Assembly: GCA_900766825.1 (NCBI GenBank) | Contig: CAAFWU010000077.1 | Coordinates: forward strand, 1-52,137 | DNA from: Bacteroidales bacterium | GTDB taxonomy: Bacteria; Bacteroidota; Bacteroidia; Bacteroidales; Marinilabiliaceae | Length of the DNA: 52,137 nt | Direction of reading: 5' to 3' | In this document: positions 1 to 8,327 of the stretch, piece by piece | Position numbering within the stretch: the stretch's first letter is position 1 | Layout: every line of letters begins with the position of its first letter | Position numbers and translations under genes: made by a program | Notes under the pieces: model-generated | What the model was told of the DNA's origin: nothing | The model's database searches: none | The model's input: only the letters and a program-made list of their open reading frames with translations

Positions 1-1530
1 TTCACCCAGTACTACGCTGGCGGCTGGAATGTGTCTAACTACGCAGGTGCCGTCTACCCCGAGGATGCCACCATGGCTCGCACATGGAATCGCTTCTACT
101 CCATTGCCATCAAGAATCTGGTGGACGCCATCAATCGTTCGGAGTCTATGCCGAACACCAATGCCGCCCTGCGTATTCACAGAGCCTACATGATGGCTGT
201 GCTCTCCGATATCTATGGCGATATACCTTGCACCGAGGCGGGCTTGTCCTACATAACTGGCAATGCCAACCCCAAATATGATACTCAGGAGGAGGTCTAC
301 GACTTCATTTTCTCCGAACTCAAAGCCTGCGCTGCTCAGATGGGCACTGGCATCGATGCCATCTCGGGCGACGTGACATCGCTCAGTGGCGAAGCCGAGG
401 CCTGGATTAGGTATGCCAACACCCTCCGCTTGCGCTATGCCATGCGTATCTCCGATGTGGCCCCAGAGAAAGCCCGTCAGGAGTTCGAGGCTGCCCTTGC
501 TGCCGAAGGTGGCATCATAACTTCGGCCGATCAGGATGCCTACGTCAACTACATCAGTGCTCCCTTCACCCTCTACGATGGTGCCAACGACCTCGACTTC
601 CGTGCCAACGCTCTGAGCGAGATGATCTATGGTCAGGACCCTGAGTCTCCAACCTTTGTCTGCTCTACTCTCTTCAACTATATGAAAAAGATGAACGACC
701 CTCGTCTCTATCGCATTGCACGTTGCTACCTCCACACCACACGTAGCCAGACCGACACCTCGGGCAACTACGACGTGACCGATGAAGTGCTGGATTGGGA
801 AAGCCGCGGCGGCACAGGCATCGTGCCCTGCAATGTGGGCGACGCTTGGTGGAGCGACTGGGTCAACGGTCCCGAGATCCAAGAGATTCCTACTCTGGCA
901 AAACTCGTTGCTACATACCCCGACAAGGGCTATGACAAAAACAACTACCCCGCCCGCATGATTCGTCCCACCATTGCCGTGGCCTTCTGCAACGCCAACT
1001 GTCCTGGCATTCTCATCACATCCGCCGAGGTCGAGTTCCTCCTTGCCGAGGCTGCTTCCAAGGGTTGGAATGTCACAGGAACCGTTGAGGAACACTACGA
1101 GGCTGGCATTCGTGCCTCCATGCAGTTGCTCAACAACAACTACGACATCGTCTCCAAAATTTCCGACCAAGAAATTGAGGACTATATCGCAGCTAACCCT
1201 CTGGGTGCCAATGCACGAGAGTCCATCAATACCCAGGCTTGGATCCTCCACCTCACCAATCCCAACGAGGGTTGGGCCAACCTCCGCCGTTCAGACTATC
1301 CCGCTTTGGCCGACCGCACCCTCTTGCCTATTCGTGGCGACTTCCCCCACGAGGACCCCAACATGCAGACCCCAACTCGTCTCCGCTATCCTCTGCTCGA
1401 GGCTAAGTACAACAGCGAGAACTACAATAAGGTCATGACCCGTTTGGGTGGCAATGACAATTGGCATACTCGCGTTTGGTGGGACACCAAAGAGCAAAAT
1501 TTCGTGGACATTAATGAGTTAAGTGAATAA
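1..1530 (+). CDS. SusD/RagB-family outer-membrane glycan-binding lipoprotein (5' end outside window)
   Basis: The reading frame is open from base 1, so the gene begins upstream and the signal peptide and lipobox are missing; about 510 codons are present. SusD-family proteins are alpha-helical surface lipoproteins that cap a SusC TonB-dependent transporter and bind the glycan to be imported. The family pattern is visible: an N-terminal TPR-like helical stretch with the motif MMAVLSDIYGDIPCTEA, and a C-terminal part with EGWANLRRSDYPAL followed by RLRYPLLEAKYNSENY. The next gene starts 3 bases after the stop and also encodes a lipoprotein, as in a SusC-D-E locus; SusC should lie just upstream. 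The two downstream GH3 enzymes suggest a beta-linked glucan or xylan-type substrate, which is inference. The family call is firm and the ligand unknown. Confidence 0.93.
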   Translation, partial: FTQYYAGGWNVSNYAGAVYPEDATMARTWNRFYSIAIKNLVDAINRSESMPNTNAALRIHRAYMMAVLSDIYGDIPCTEAGLSYITGNANPKYDTQEEVYDFIFSELKACAAQMGTGIDAISGDVTSLSGEAEAWIRYANTLRLRYAMRISDVAPEKARQEFEAALAAEGGIITSADQDAYVNYISAPFTLYDGANDLDFRANALSEMIYGQDPESPTFVCSTLFNYMKKMNDPRLYRIARCYLHTTRSQTDTSGNYDVTDEVLDWESRGGTGIVPCNVGDAWWSDWVNGPEIQEIPTLAKLVATYPDKGYDKNNYPARMIRPTIAVAFCNANCPGILITSAEVEFLLAEAASKGWNVTGTVEEHYEAGIRASMQLLNNNYDIVSKISDQEIEDYIAANPLGANARESINTQAWILHLTNPNEGWANLRRSDYPALADRTLLPIRGDFPHEDPNMQTPTRLRYPLLEAKYNSENYNKVMTRLGGNDNWHTRVWWDTKEQNFVDINELSE

Positions 1531-1533
1531 ATC

Positions 1534-2526
1534 ATGAAGAAGATATTATATTGCATAATGATAGCTTTGGTTGCCATCTCTTCGGTCACCATCAGCTCCT
1601 GCTCGGAAGATAACGACAGCTTCATTACAGCCACCGAGGACGATTTCCCTCAAATTCTGCTCCCCTGGTTCGGCGAGTGGACTGATGGCGAACCCAGTGT
1701 CTACAAGAGCATCTCGCGCAACATCGAGTTCATAGACTCCGCCACTGTGACCCCCGCTCTCTTCACCACTGTGGAGTGGTTCATCGATGGCGAGAAGGTT
1801 CACGAGGGTAAAAGAATTCAGATGAGTTTCCCCGCAGGCGAGTACATCCTCAAGATTGTGGCCACCACAACCAAGGGGTTGTCCACCTCCCGCACAGGTA
1901 AACTCGTGGTGCTTCCCCTCGATACCGACCCCAACCCAGGCAACGACCTCCGCGACCGTCAGGTTGTGCCTGGCACCACAGCAACCCTCCATGGTACCAA
2001 CTTGGAGAATGTGGTCAAGATAACCATTGGCGGCAAGGAAGCCACCACCACCTTTGTTGAGAATGGAGACAAGAGCTATGTTGAGTACACCGTGCCAGCG
2101 GACCTTGCTTTGGGTACATACAACGTCTCTCTCACCGATAACCAAGGTGAAGTCTTTGGTGCTGGCTCAATTGTCATAAGCGACCAAGCTCCTGTGGTTG
2201 TCGAGGAGACCCTTTGGGAAGGTGAGTTTGCCGTAACTTGGGCAACACCTTTCGATCTGCTAAAGGACGACTTCAAAAATCTCGTTACCTCAGGCACCAC
2301 GGTTCGCGCCTATGTCAATGGCGAAGGTCAGGGTACCATGACCTCTGCTTGGTGGAACAACATCCTCACAGGCAAAGCTGATCCTGAGCGTGGCGACATA
2401 ATGATTAGTGGTTCCATGAAACTCGAGTTCGTCCTCACCGACCTCTCCATGCAACTTATGACTGAGCAGGATGGCGCTCTGTTTGTTGGCGATGGCTACA
2501 CCATCACCAAGATTACCAAAGAGTAA
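1534..2526 (+). CDS. Surface lipoprotein with PKD-like and TIG-like domains, probable SusE/SGBP-B-type glycan-binding protein
   Basis: A 330-residue protein with a short basic start, a hydrophobic segment and a lipobox ending at Cys23 (VTISSC). Residues about 55-130 look like a PKD/Ig-like beta-sandwich (VEWFIDGEKVHEGKR). Residues about 140-220 match an IPT/TIG-type fold (GTTATLHGTNLENVVKITIGG). The C-terminal 110 residues are not recognised and may be the ligand-binding module. It sits 3 bases after the susD-like gene and 26 bases before a GH3 gene, the position usually taken by SusE/F-like surface glycan-binding proteins. No catalytic motif is seen. The binding role rests on gene order and architecture, and the glycan is unknown. 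Confidence 0.85.
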   Translation: MKKILYCIMIALVAISSVTISSCSEDNDSFITATEDDFPQILLPWFGEWTDGEPSVYKSISRNIEFIDSATVTPALFTTVEWFIDGEKVHEGKRIQMSFPAGEYILKIVATTTKGLSTSRTGKLVVLPLDTDPNPGNDLRDRQVVPGTTATLHGTNLENVVKITIGGKEATTTFVENGDKSYVEYTVPADLALGTYNVSLTDNQGEVFGAGSIVISDQAPVVVEETLWEGEFAVTWATPFDLLKDDFKNLVTSGTTVRAYVNGEGQGTMTSAWWNNILTGKADPERGDIMISGSMKLEFVLTDLSMQLMTEQDGALFVGDGYTITKITKE

Positions 2527-2552
2527 CATCCCTCTGATTATCAGATATAATC

Positions 2553-4856
2553 ATGAAAAAACTCTTTTTTGCCTCATTGTCATTGCTTTTCAGCATAGCC
2601 AGCATGTCGGTCTTGGCTCAGCCCGCCCCCGACAATGTTGAGCAGATGGTGGAATCTCTGCTAAGCCAAATGACTCTGGAGGAGAAGGTTCGTCTGAGCT
2701 ATGCTCAGTCCAAATTCTCCAGCCCTGGTGTGCAGCGTTTGGGCGTTCCCGAAGTCATGACCAGCGACGGTCCTCATGGCGTCCGTATGGAAATCAATTG
2801 GAACGATTGGAACCATGCTGGGTGGACCAACGACTTCTGCACTGCCTTCCCTGCCCTTACGTGTTTGGCCGCCACTTGGCAGCCAGAGATGGCTCAGCTC
2901 TATGGTAAGATGGTGGGCGAAGAGGCTCTCTATCGCCACAAGACTGTGCTGCTTGGTCCTGGCGTCAACCTCTACCGCACCCCTCTCAATGGTCGTAACT
3001 TTGAGTATATGGGCGAGGATCCTATTTTGGCATCGCGCCTGTGTGTGCCCTACATTCAGGAACTTCAGTCCAATGGCGTGGCCTGCTGCGTGAAGCACTA
3101 TGCCCTCAATGAGCAGGAGACCTTCCGAGACTTTGTGGATGTGCGCATCTCGGACCGCGCACTCTACGAGCTCTATCTGCGTCCGTTCCATGCTGCTGTA
3201 AAAGAGGGCGGTGCGTGGAGCGTCATGGGCAGCTACAATCAGTATCAGAACCAGCATGCCACTCACAACAAGCGTCTCATCAACGACATCCTCAAAAAAG
3301 AGTGGGGATTCGATGGTGCCGTAATCTCCGATTGGGGTGCCACCCACAACACTCAGGAGGCCATATTCAATGGTCTCGACCTCGAGATGGGTAGTTTCAC
3401 CGATGGTCTCTCCTCCGAAGCCCCCATCAATGGCTACGACGATTACTATCTTGGTCGAGCCTATCTGGAGAAATGTCGCCGAGGCGAGGTGCCCATCGAG
3501 GTTATCAATGACAAGGCCAAACGTATGCTCCGCCTCATTGTCCGCACCGAGATGGCTCCCAACCGTGGCTTTGGCTCTCTGAACTCTCCCGCACATGTGG
3601 CTGCAGCTCGCAAAATTGCCCAAGAGGGCATAGTGCTCCTGAAAAACAATGGTCTCTTGCCCATCGTCCCCAAGAACCCAATGACCATTCTGGTCGTTGG
3701 CGAGAATGCCACACGAAGCCTCTGTGCTGGTGGCGGCTCTAGCGAACTCAAAGCCAAGGACGAGGTGTCGCCTCTGCGCGGCATTCAGGAACGCTTTGGT
3801 GCTCAGTGCAAAGTGGAGTATGCCATGGGCTATAAGTCGGGCCGAGCCATGTTTGGTCAAACCGACGAACTACCACAGAGTCTCTACGACTCCCTTAGGG
3901 TAGATGCCGTGAGCAAAGCTCGCAAGGCCGATTTGGTAATCTATGTGGGTGGTCTGAATAAAAACCATAATCAGGACTGCGAGGGTGGCGACCGCTTGAG
4001 CTATAACCTACCCTTTGGTCAGGATCGCCTCATCGAAGAGTTGCTCGCTGCCAACAGCAATACCGTTTTAGTCATCGTAAGTGGCAATGCCTATGCCATG
4101 CCTTGGTTGGACAAAGCTCCCGCTCTCGTTCAATCGTGGTACTTGGGTAGCGAGGCAGGTCATGCGCTGGCCGATGTCCTCTCGGGCGATGTTTGCCCCT
4201 CTGGCAAGCTGCCTTTCTCCTTTGCCATGCAGCTCACCGACTACCCCGCCCACAAGATGGGTGCCGTGGGCTACCCTGGTGTTGAGCCCGACAAACTCCC
4301 TCAGCCCTATGCAGGCACCGAGGGACAGCCTCTCAACTCAGCTCAGTTGCTCAAAGCAGCTGTGTCTGGATGGAAGGGTATCAACTTTACCACAACCCCT
4401 GGCAACGGAGCTAAACGTAGCGAGAGTGAGGTCTATGGCGAGGACGTTTTGCTTGGCTATCGCTGGTTCGACTACTTCAAAACCAAGGTTCGTTTCCCCT
4501 TCGGCTTCGGTCTTAGCTACACCACCTTCAGCTACGGCAAACCATCAATCAACGGTCGCACCGTCACCGTGGACGTGACCAACACAGGTCCTGTGGCAGG
4601 ACAAGAGGTTGTGCAGTTCTATGTGGGCGACGACAAAGCTTCGCTCATCCGCCCCGTAAAAGAGCTCAAGCATTTTGCCAAAGTGGCTCTTGAACCTGGG
4701 CAGACAAAACAGGTTGTCTACACCATTGCCGACGACGACCTCAAGTTCTTCGACGAGCAGAAGCATGAGTGGGTGGCTGAGCCTGGCTCCTTCACCATCT
4801 ACGTCGCCGCTTCGGCAACCGACGTCAAGGGTTCTGTAAAATACAAACTCCAATAA
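2553..4856 (+). CDS. Glycoside hydrolase family 3, probable periplasmic beta-glucosidase
   Basis: A 767-residue enzyme with a signal peptide that probably ends at LAQ (residues 21-23). Family 3 retaining hydrolases remove terminal beta-linked glucose or xylose from oligosaccharides. Visible hallmarks are SDGPHG at 71-76, the KHY motif at 181-183 (substrate binding) and GAVISDWGATH with the nucleophile Asp260. A second alpha/beta domain spans about 360-580. It is followed by PFGFGLSYTTF and a C-terminal fibronectin-III-like domain from about 660. Length and order match bacterial beta-glucosidases such as BglX. It follows the lipoprotein gene by 26 bases and is probably on the same transcript, which ends at the hairpin starting at 4869. 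Exact linkage specificity cannot be read from the sequence. Confidence 0.95.
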   Translation: MKKLFFASLSLLFSIASMSVLAQPAPDNVEQMVESLLSQMTLEEKVRLSYAQSKFSSPGVQRLGVPEVMTSDGPHGVRMEINWNDWNHAGWTNDFCTAFPALTCLAATWQPEMAQLYGKMVGEEALYRHKTVLLGPGVNLYRTPLNGRNFEYMGEDPILASRLCVPYIQELQSNGVACCVKHYALNEQETFRDFVDVRISDRALYELYLRPFHAAVKEGGAWSVMGSYNQYQNQHATHNKRLINDILKKEWGFDGAVISDWGATHNTQEAIFNGLDLEMGSFTDGLSSEAPINGYDDYYLGRAYLEKCRRGEVPIEVINDKAKRMLRLIVRTEMAPNRGFGSLNSPAHVAAARKIAQEGIVLLKNNGLLPIVPKNPMTILVVGENATRSLCAGGGSSELKAKDEVSPLRGIQERFGAQCKVEYAMGYKSGRAMFGQTDELPQSLYDSLRVDAVSKARKADLVIYVGGLNKNHNQDCEGGDRLSYNLPFGQDRLIEELLAANSNTVLVIVSGNAYAMPWLDKAPALVQSWYLGSEAGHALADVLSGDVCPSGKLPFSFAMQLTDYPAHKMGAVGYPGVEPDKLPQPYAGTEGQPLNSAQLLKAAVSGWKGINFTTTPGNGAKRSESEVYGEDVLLGYRWFDYFKTKVRFPFGFGLSYTTFSYGKPSINGRTVTVDVTNTGPVAGQEVVQFYVGDDKASLIRPVKELKHFAKVALEPGQTKQVVYTIADDDLKFFDEQKHEWVAEPGSFTIYVAASATDVKGSVKYKLQ

Positions 4857-4868
4857 AACTTTCAGATT

Positions 4869-4952
4869 GAGCAAACTTGCTTGCGTCATCTCTAGAATGG
4901 GTCTTTTTAAGATCAAGAGACTGAGTTGGCCAAGTCAAGTTTGCTCTGTTTT
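4869..4952 (+). terminator. Putative long-loop terminator after the first GH3 gene
   Basis: GAGCAAACTTG (4869-4879) pairs perfectly with CAAGTTTGCTC (4936-4946), and a T-rich tract (TGTTTTTTAC) follows. The 56-base loop is long for a simple intrinsic terminator, so efficiency is uncertain. The site closes the transcript of the first three genes ahead of the promoter of the next one. Confidence 0.5.
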
Positions 4953-4973
4953 TTACTTTTATTTGAAATCATA

Positions 4974-5002
4974 TTGCCCTGTTCTATTTTTATCTATTTT
5001 TG
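4974..5002 (+). promoter_or_regulatory. Bacteroidetes-type promoter for the second GH3 gene
   Basis: TATTTTTG at 4995-5002 is a perfect TAnnTTTG -7 box. A TTG at 4974-4976 lies 18 bases upstream as a partial -33 box. The start codon is at 5031, giving an untranslated leader of roughly 20 bases. This suggests the second hydrolase can be expressed independently of the locus upstream. Confidence 0.55.
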
Positions 5003-5030
5003 TTACATTCAGAAATAGCAAAATCAGACC

Positions 5031-7427
5031 ATGCGAAACGCATCTCGTAAAGTAATGACCATTGCCTCGGTAGCTTCTTCGGTCAGTCTATTCATGGCCA
5101 CCAGTTGCACCCCCACATCCGAACAACGAGTAGATGAACTTTATAATGCCATGAGCCCCGAAGAGCGTGTGGCACAGTTGCAAAGCATCTACATACGCAA
5201 ACTCTTCACCCCCGATGGCATCATTGACGATGCCAAATGCCACGAGCTAATCCCCAACGGCATAGGACACATATCGCAGTTCGCCATGGATTTGGGCCTC
5301 GGTCCCGAGGAGCAGCGAGACTATGTGGCTCAGCTCCAAAAATGGCTCATTGATAACACCCCTCACCACATTCCCGCCTTGGTACACGAGGAGGCTCTCT
5401 CTGGTGTCAACGCCAAGGATGCCACCGTATATCCCCAGCAGATTGGTTTGGCATGTTCCTTCAACACCTCGTTGGCTGAACAGAAAACCCGTCAAACGGC
5501 ATCCGCCCTCCGCAACATTGGCGGTCTGCTGGCTCTCTCTCCCATGGTCGATGTGGTGCGCAATCCATCCTTCAACCGTCTCGAGGAGTCCTATGGCGAG
5601 GATGCCTATCTCTCTGCTGCTTTTGGCGTAGCCTTTGTCAAGGGACTCCAGCACAATGGCGATCTGCACCAAGGTGTGGCTGCTTGCACCAAACACTTCC
5701 TTGGCTATGGCGGTGGCGGCAATGCCCCCAAGCGTGAGCTTCTCGAGGAGATTTTGCTTCCCCACGAGGCCATAATTCGCACCGCAGGCAGTCAGGTGGT
5801 CATGACGGGCTACCACGATATCGACGGCACCAAATGTGTGGCCAATAGCTGGCTCCAGCACGATATCTTGCGCAACTACGTAGGTTTCGATGGTCTCACC
5901 GTGAGCGACTATGGCTCCATCCCTCAGATTAGCGAAACCATTTCGCAAGCCGAACTCTGTGCCGCTGCCATAAATGGTGGCAACGAGGTCGATTTTCCTC
6001 ATGGAGCAACCTACGCCCACATCCCCGAGGCTCTCAAGCTGGGGCTCATAACCGAGCAATCCGTGGAGAAAGCCGTAAAGCATGTCCTTATGCTCAAACT
6101 ACGCTTGGGCATGCTCGACGAGAACCCACAGCTCTATGCTCAAGGACCCATTAAGTTCGACACCGACGAGGAGCGCGCCACAGCCTATCAGCTTGCCACC
6201 CAATCCGTTGTTATGCTCAAAAACGACACCTTGACCATCCCTAATCAGGACAAGAGTGAGACCATACTGCCCCTCTTGGCAGAAAAACTCCAGACCTTGG
6301 GCGGTCGCATCTTCCTAACGGGTCCCAACGCCAACTCCATGTGGGCTATGGCGGGCGACTACTCCTTCCAAGCCATGCGCTACTTCTGGCGCAAGAGCGA
6401 TGAGGGAGCCGAGAACCCCCACTACGTGTTCCTGAAGGAGGGTATGGAGCATCGCCTGCCCCAAGGAGCCACACTCACCTACGCCCGCGGATGCGACTGG
6501 ACCGAGGTACCTGAGACCGTGATGGAGAAGGGGGGCGACCCTCGTGTGGCCGAACAAAACAAAATAAACAATCGCATGGTGGATAACCACGAGACCGCCA
6601 ACTGGAACGAGGCTTTGAAGATGGCCGCACAGAGCGATGTCATTGTAGCAGCCATGGGCGAAAACGTTCTGCTCAGCGGCGAGAACCGCAACCGCACCAA
6701 ACTCTCGCTCCCTGGCCGACAAGAGGAGTACGTAGAGGCTCTTTTGGCTACAGGCAAACCCGTGGTTCTCATTGTCTTTGGCGGACGTGCCCAGATAATC
6801 ACCGAGTTGTCGAAAAAATGCGCAGCCATAATCCAAGCTTGGTACCCAGGCGAAGAGGGTGGCAATGCCTTGGCCGACATTATCTTTGGTTCCGTATCGC
6901 CCTCTGGCAAACTCAGTGTGAGCTACCCCGCAGTGGAACTCAACGAACCCATATGCTACAACAACGGTTTGGAGTCCGACACCCGCATAGCATGGCCCTT
7001 CGGTTTTGGTCTTAGCTACGCCCATTTTGATTATAGCAACTTAGTGGTAGACAATCAGGTAGCCACCAATGCCGAGGCCTTTAGCGTCAGCCTCGATGTA
7101 GCCAACACAAGCTCAGTCGATGCCGACGAAGTGGTGCAGATCTACGTATCGCCCACCGACACCACCTCACTCCTAAAACCCATTCAGTTGCAGGGCTTTG
7201 CTCGCCTAAGCCTCAAAGCTGGTGAGAAACAAACAGTGCGTTTCCGCCTCTTCACCGAGCAGTTGGGCTACTATGACAATGGTGAGTGGAACATAGCTCC
7301 AGGTCGTTTTATAATCAAGGCAGCCGCCTCGTCGCAAGACATTCGTTGCCAGCAAGAAGTGGAACTCACTGGTTCTAAATACACTAAGAAACTTCGCGAT
7401 CACTACATTTGTGAGCAGAGTAGATAG
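5031..7427 (+). CDS. Glycoside hydrolase family 3, lipoprotein-anchored beta-glucosidase or beta-xylosidase
   Basis: A 798-residue protein whose N-terminus ends in a lipobox at Cys26 (MATSC), so it is probably a lipoprotein rather than a free periplasmic enzyme. GH3 features are KHFLGYG at 221-227 and DGLTVSDYG with the nucleophile Asp293. A second domain has ILTGPNA-like and DVIVAAMGE segments, and a C-terminal fibronectin-III-like domain follows PFGFGLSYAHF. It differs considerably from the neighbouring GH3, for example LVHEEALSG in place of SDGPHG, so the pair is unlikely to be a recent duplication. It may hydrolyse a different linkage or act outside the periplasm. The promoter at 4974-5002 suggests separate expression. 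Confidence 0.94.
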   Translation: MRNASRKVMTIASVASSVSLFMATSCTPTSEQRVDELYNAMSPEERVAQLQSIYIRKLFTPDGIIDDAKCHELIPNGIGHISQFAMDLGLGPEEQRDYVAQLQKWLIDNTPHHIPALVHEEALSGVNAKDATVYPQQIGLACSFNTSLAEQKTRQTASALRNIGGLLALSPMVDVVRNPSFNRLEESYGEDAYLSAAFGVAFVKGLQHNGDLHQGVAACTKHFLGYGGGGNAPKRELLEEILLPHEAIIRTAGSQVVMTGYHDIDGTKCVANSWLQHDILRNYVGFDGLTVSDYGSIPQISETISQAELCAAAINGGNEVDFPHGATYAHIPEALKLGLITEQSVEKAVKHVLMLKLRLGMLDENPQLYAQGPIKFDTDEERATAYQLATQSVVMLKNDTLTIPNQDKSETILPLLAEKLQTLGGRIFLTGPNANSMWAMAGDYSFQAMRYFWRKSDEGAENPHYVFLKEGMEHRLPQGATLTYARGCDWTEVPETVMEKGGDPRVAEQNKINNRMVDNHETANWNEALKMAAQSDVIVAAMGENVLLSGENRNRTKLSLPGRQEEYVEALLATGKPVVLIVFGGRAQIITELSKKCAAIIQAWYPGEEGGNALADIIFGSVSPSGKLSVSYPAVELNEPICYNNGLESDTRIAWPFGFGLSYAHFDYSNLVVDNQVATNAEAFSVSLDVANTSSVDADEVVQIYVSPTDTTSLLKPIQLQGFARLSLKAGEKQTVRFRLFTEQLGYYDNGEWNIAPGRFIIKAAASSQDIRCQQEVELTGSKYTKKLRDHYICEQSR

Positions 7428-7430
7428 ATT

Positions 7431-7596
7431 TGTTGCATAATAGAATTGTGTGGTTGTGGTCTCGAAACCCTGAAAGGGTTTCTGCGTTTTTAGCCCAGGG
7501 TAACACCCTGGGTTCCAAAGTTCCCTCCCCCTCGTGCTTCCCTGAAAGGGAAGCGTATTGTAGATTTAGAATTGTTCAATAACCTATTATGCAACA
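7431..7596. repeat. Three-hairpin element bounded by a 13-bp perfect inverted repeat (MITE-like)
   Basis: TGTTGCATAATAG at 7431-7443 is repeated perfectly inverted at 7584-7596. Three short perfect hairpins lie between the ends. They are AAACCCT/AGGGTTT (7465-7471 and 7475-7481, loop GAA), CCCAGGGT/ACCCTGGG (7494-7501 and 7505-7512, loop AAC) and GCTTCCCT/AGGGAAGC (7536-7543 and 7547-7554, loop GAA). No coding frame of useful length is inside and no target-site duplication is obvious. It resembles a non-autonomous inverted-repeat element or a compound REP-type repeat. Only one copy is in this window, so mobility is inferred. Confidence 0.6.
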
Positions 7597-7627
7597 CCAC
7601 CAACCAACAAATTGTGCACTGACACTC

Positions 7628-7647
7628 ATATAGTTGGGCAACTATAT
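7628..7647. other. Perfect 9-bp palindrome with 2-base centre
   Basis: ATATAGTTG at 7628-7636 and CAACTATAT at 7639-7647 flank GG. It lies in the non-coding stretch between the GH3 gene and the minus-strand operon end. It could be a protein-binding site or a small hairpin, and nothing nearby shows which. Confidence 0.3.
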
Positions 7648-7707
7648 ATCTATCAGCCTAAATTGGTATAGGCTAAATTCATTTGTAAATACTTCAACAA
7701 ATAAAAC

Positions 7708-7750
7708 AGCGACAGCTCGCAGCACAAAGCCGCGAGCTGTCGCTTTAATT
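7708..7750. terminator. Bidirectional intrinsic terminator
   Basis: AGCGACAGCTCGC (7708-7720) pairs perfectly with GCGAGCTGTCGCT (7732-7744) around an 11-base loop. T-rich sequence follows on both strands (TTAATTTAT on plus, GTTTTATTTG on minus). It stands between the converging plus-strand GH3 gene and the long minus-strand run that ends at 7763, so it can serve both. Confidence 0.8.
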
Positions 7751-7762
7751 TATCACAACCCT

Positions 7763-8311
7763 CTACTCCCACTCCAGCACCTCGCCCCAGGTGGGCAAAC
7801 TCTTTCTAAACATAGGATTACCCTTAGCATCCAGAGCAATGCAAAAATGCTCTAAACCATTGGTAAGGACCACGCAGCGGGCTGCCAACGAACTCAGGTA
7901 GCGGCAAGCTTGGTTAAGTGTCTTCTGCGATATGGGGACACAGGGAGCTTTGCATTCCACAATAATCAGAGGCTTCATCTGACGCGAAAAGACCACAATG
8001 TCTGCCCTCTGACGCAAGTTGGCCCCCACCAGCAACTGCACCTCGGCTCCAATGAGGGGTTGAGGGAAACCCAAATGGCTAATCATGAAGGCAATAAAGT
8101 GTTGGCGAACCCACTCCTCGGGCGTTAGGGCCACATAGCGTTTGCGGCACTGACACAGAACCTCGGGGCGCTCGCACTGCGTTCCGTTTTGTGCACCACT
8201 TGGAGCAAAAGGGTCGGCAGCATTGGGGTGCTGAGGCCAACGAATACGGAGCTGCGACATGGGCAGGTTCAGTGGGGGAAAGGACGTTGTGATGCTCTCG
8301 GTCGGGGTCAT
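7763..8311 (-). CDS. HsdR N-terminal-like (PD-(D/E)XK fold) standalone protein
   Basis: A 182-residue protein resembling the small Bacteroidetes family annotated as type I restriction enzyme R protein N-terminus (HSDR_N_2 type). The segment RKRYVALTPEEWVRQHF (57-73) is its signature. A nuclease-like core follows with Asp104 (RADIVVF) and Glu119-x-Lys121 (IIVECKAP), matching D...(E)xK. There are no helicase, HsdM or HsdS partners, so it is not a working restriction system here. The start at 8311 is 16 bases after the PrsW-like gene stop; a later ATG at 8260 is an alternative. The fold call is good. Enzyme activity and function are unknown. Confidence 0.8.
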   Translation of the reverse strand: MTPTESITTSFPPLNLPMSQLRIRWPQHPNAADPFAPSGAQNGTQCERPEVLCQCRKRYVALTPEEWVRQHFIAFMISHLGFPQPLIGAEVQLLVGANLRQRADIVVFSRQMKPLIIVECKAPCVPISQKTLNQACRYLSSLAARCVVLTNGLEHFCIALDAKGNPMFRKSLPTWGEVLEWE

Positions 8312-8327
8312 GTGGTGTTATGCGATG

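Noticed and set aside
2661..3860. 399-codon open frame on the minus strand inside the first GH3 gene
   Set aside because: It is antisense to a clear GH3 enzyme with intact motifs, has no recognisable domains and arises from codon bias.
5247..6083. 278-codon minus-strand frame within the second GH3 gene
   Set aside because: Shadow of the GH3 coding frame; composition and position give no support for a real gene.
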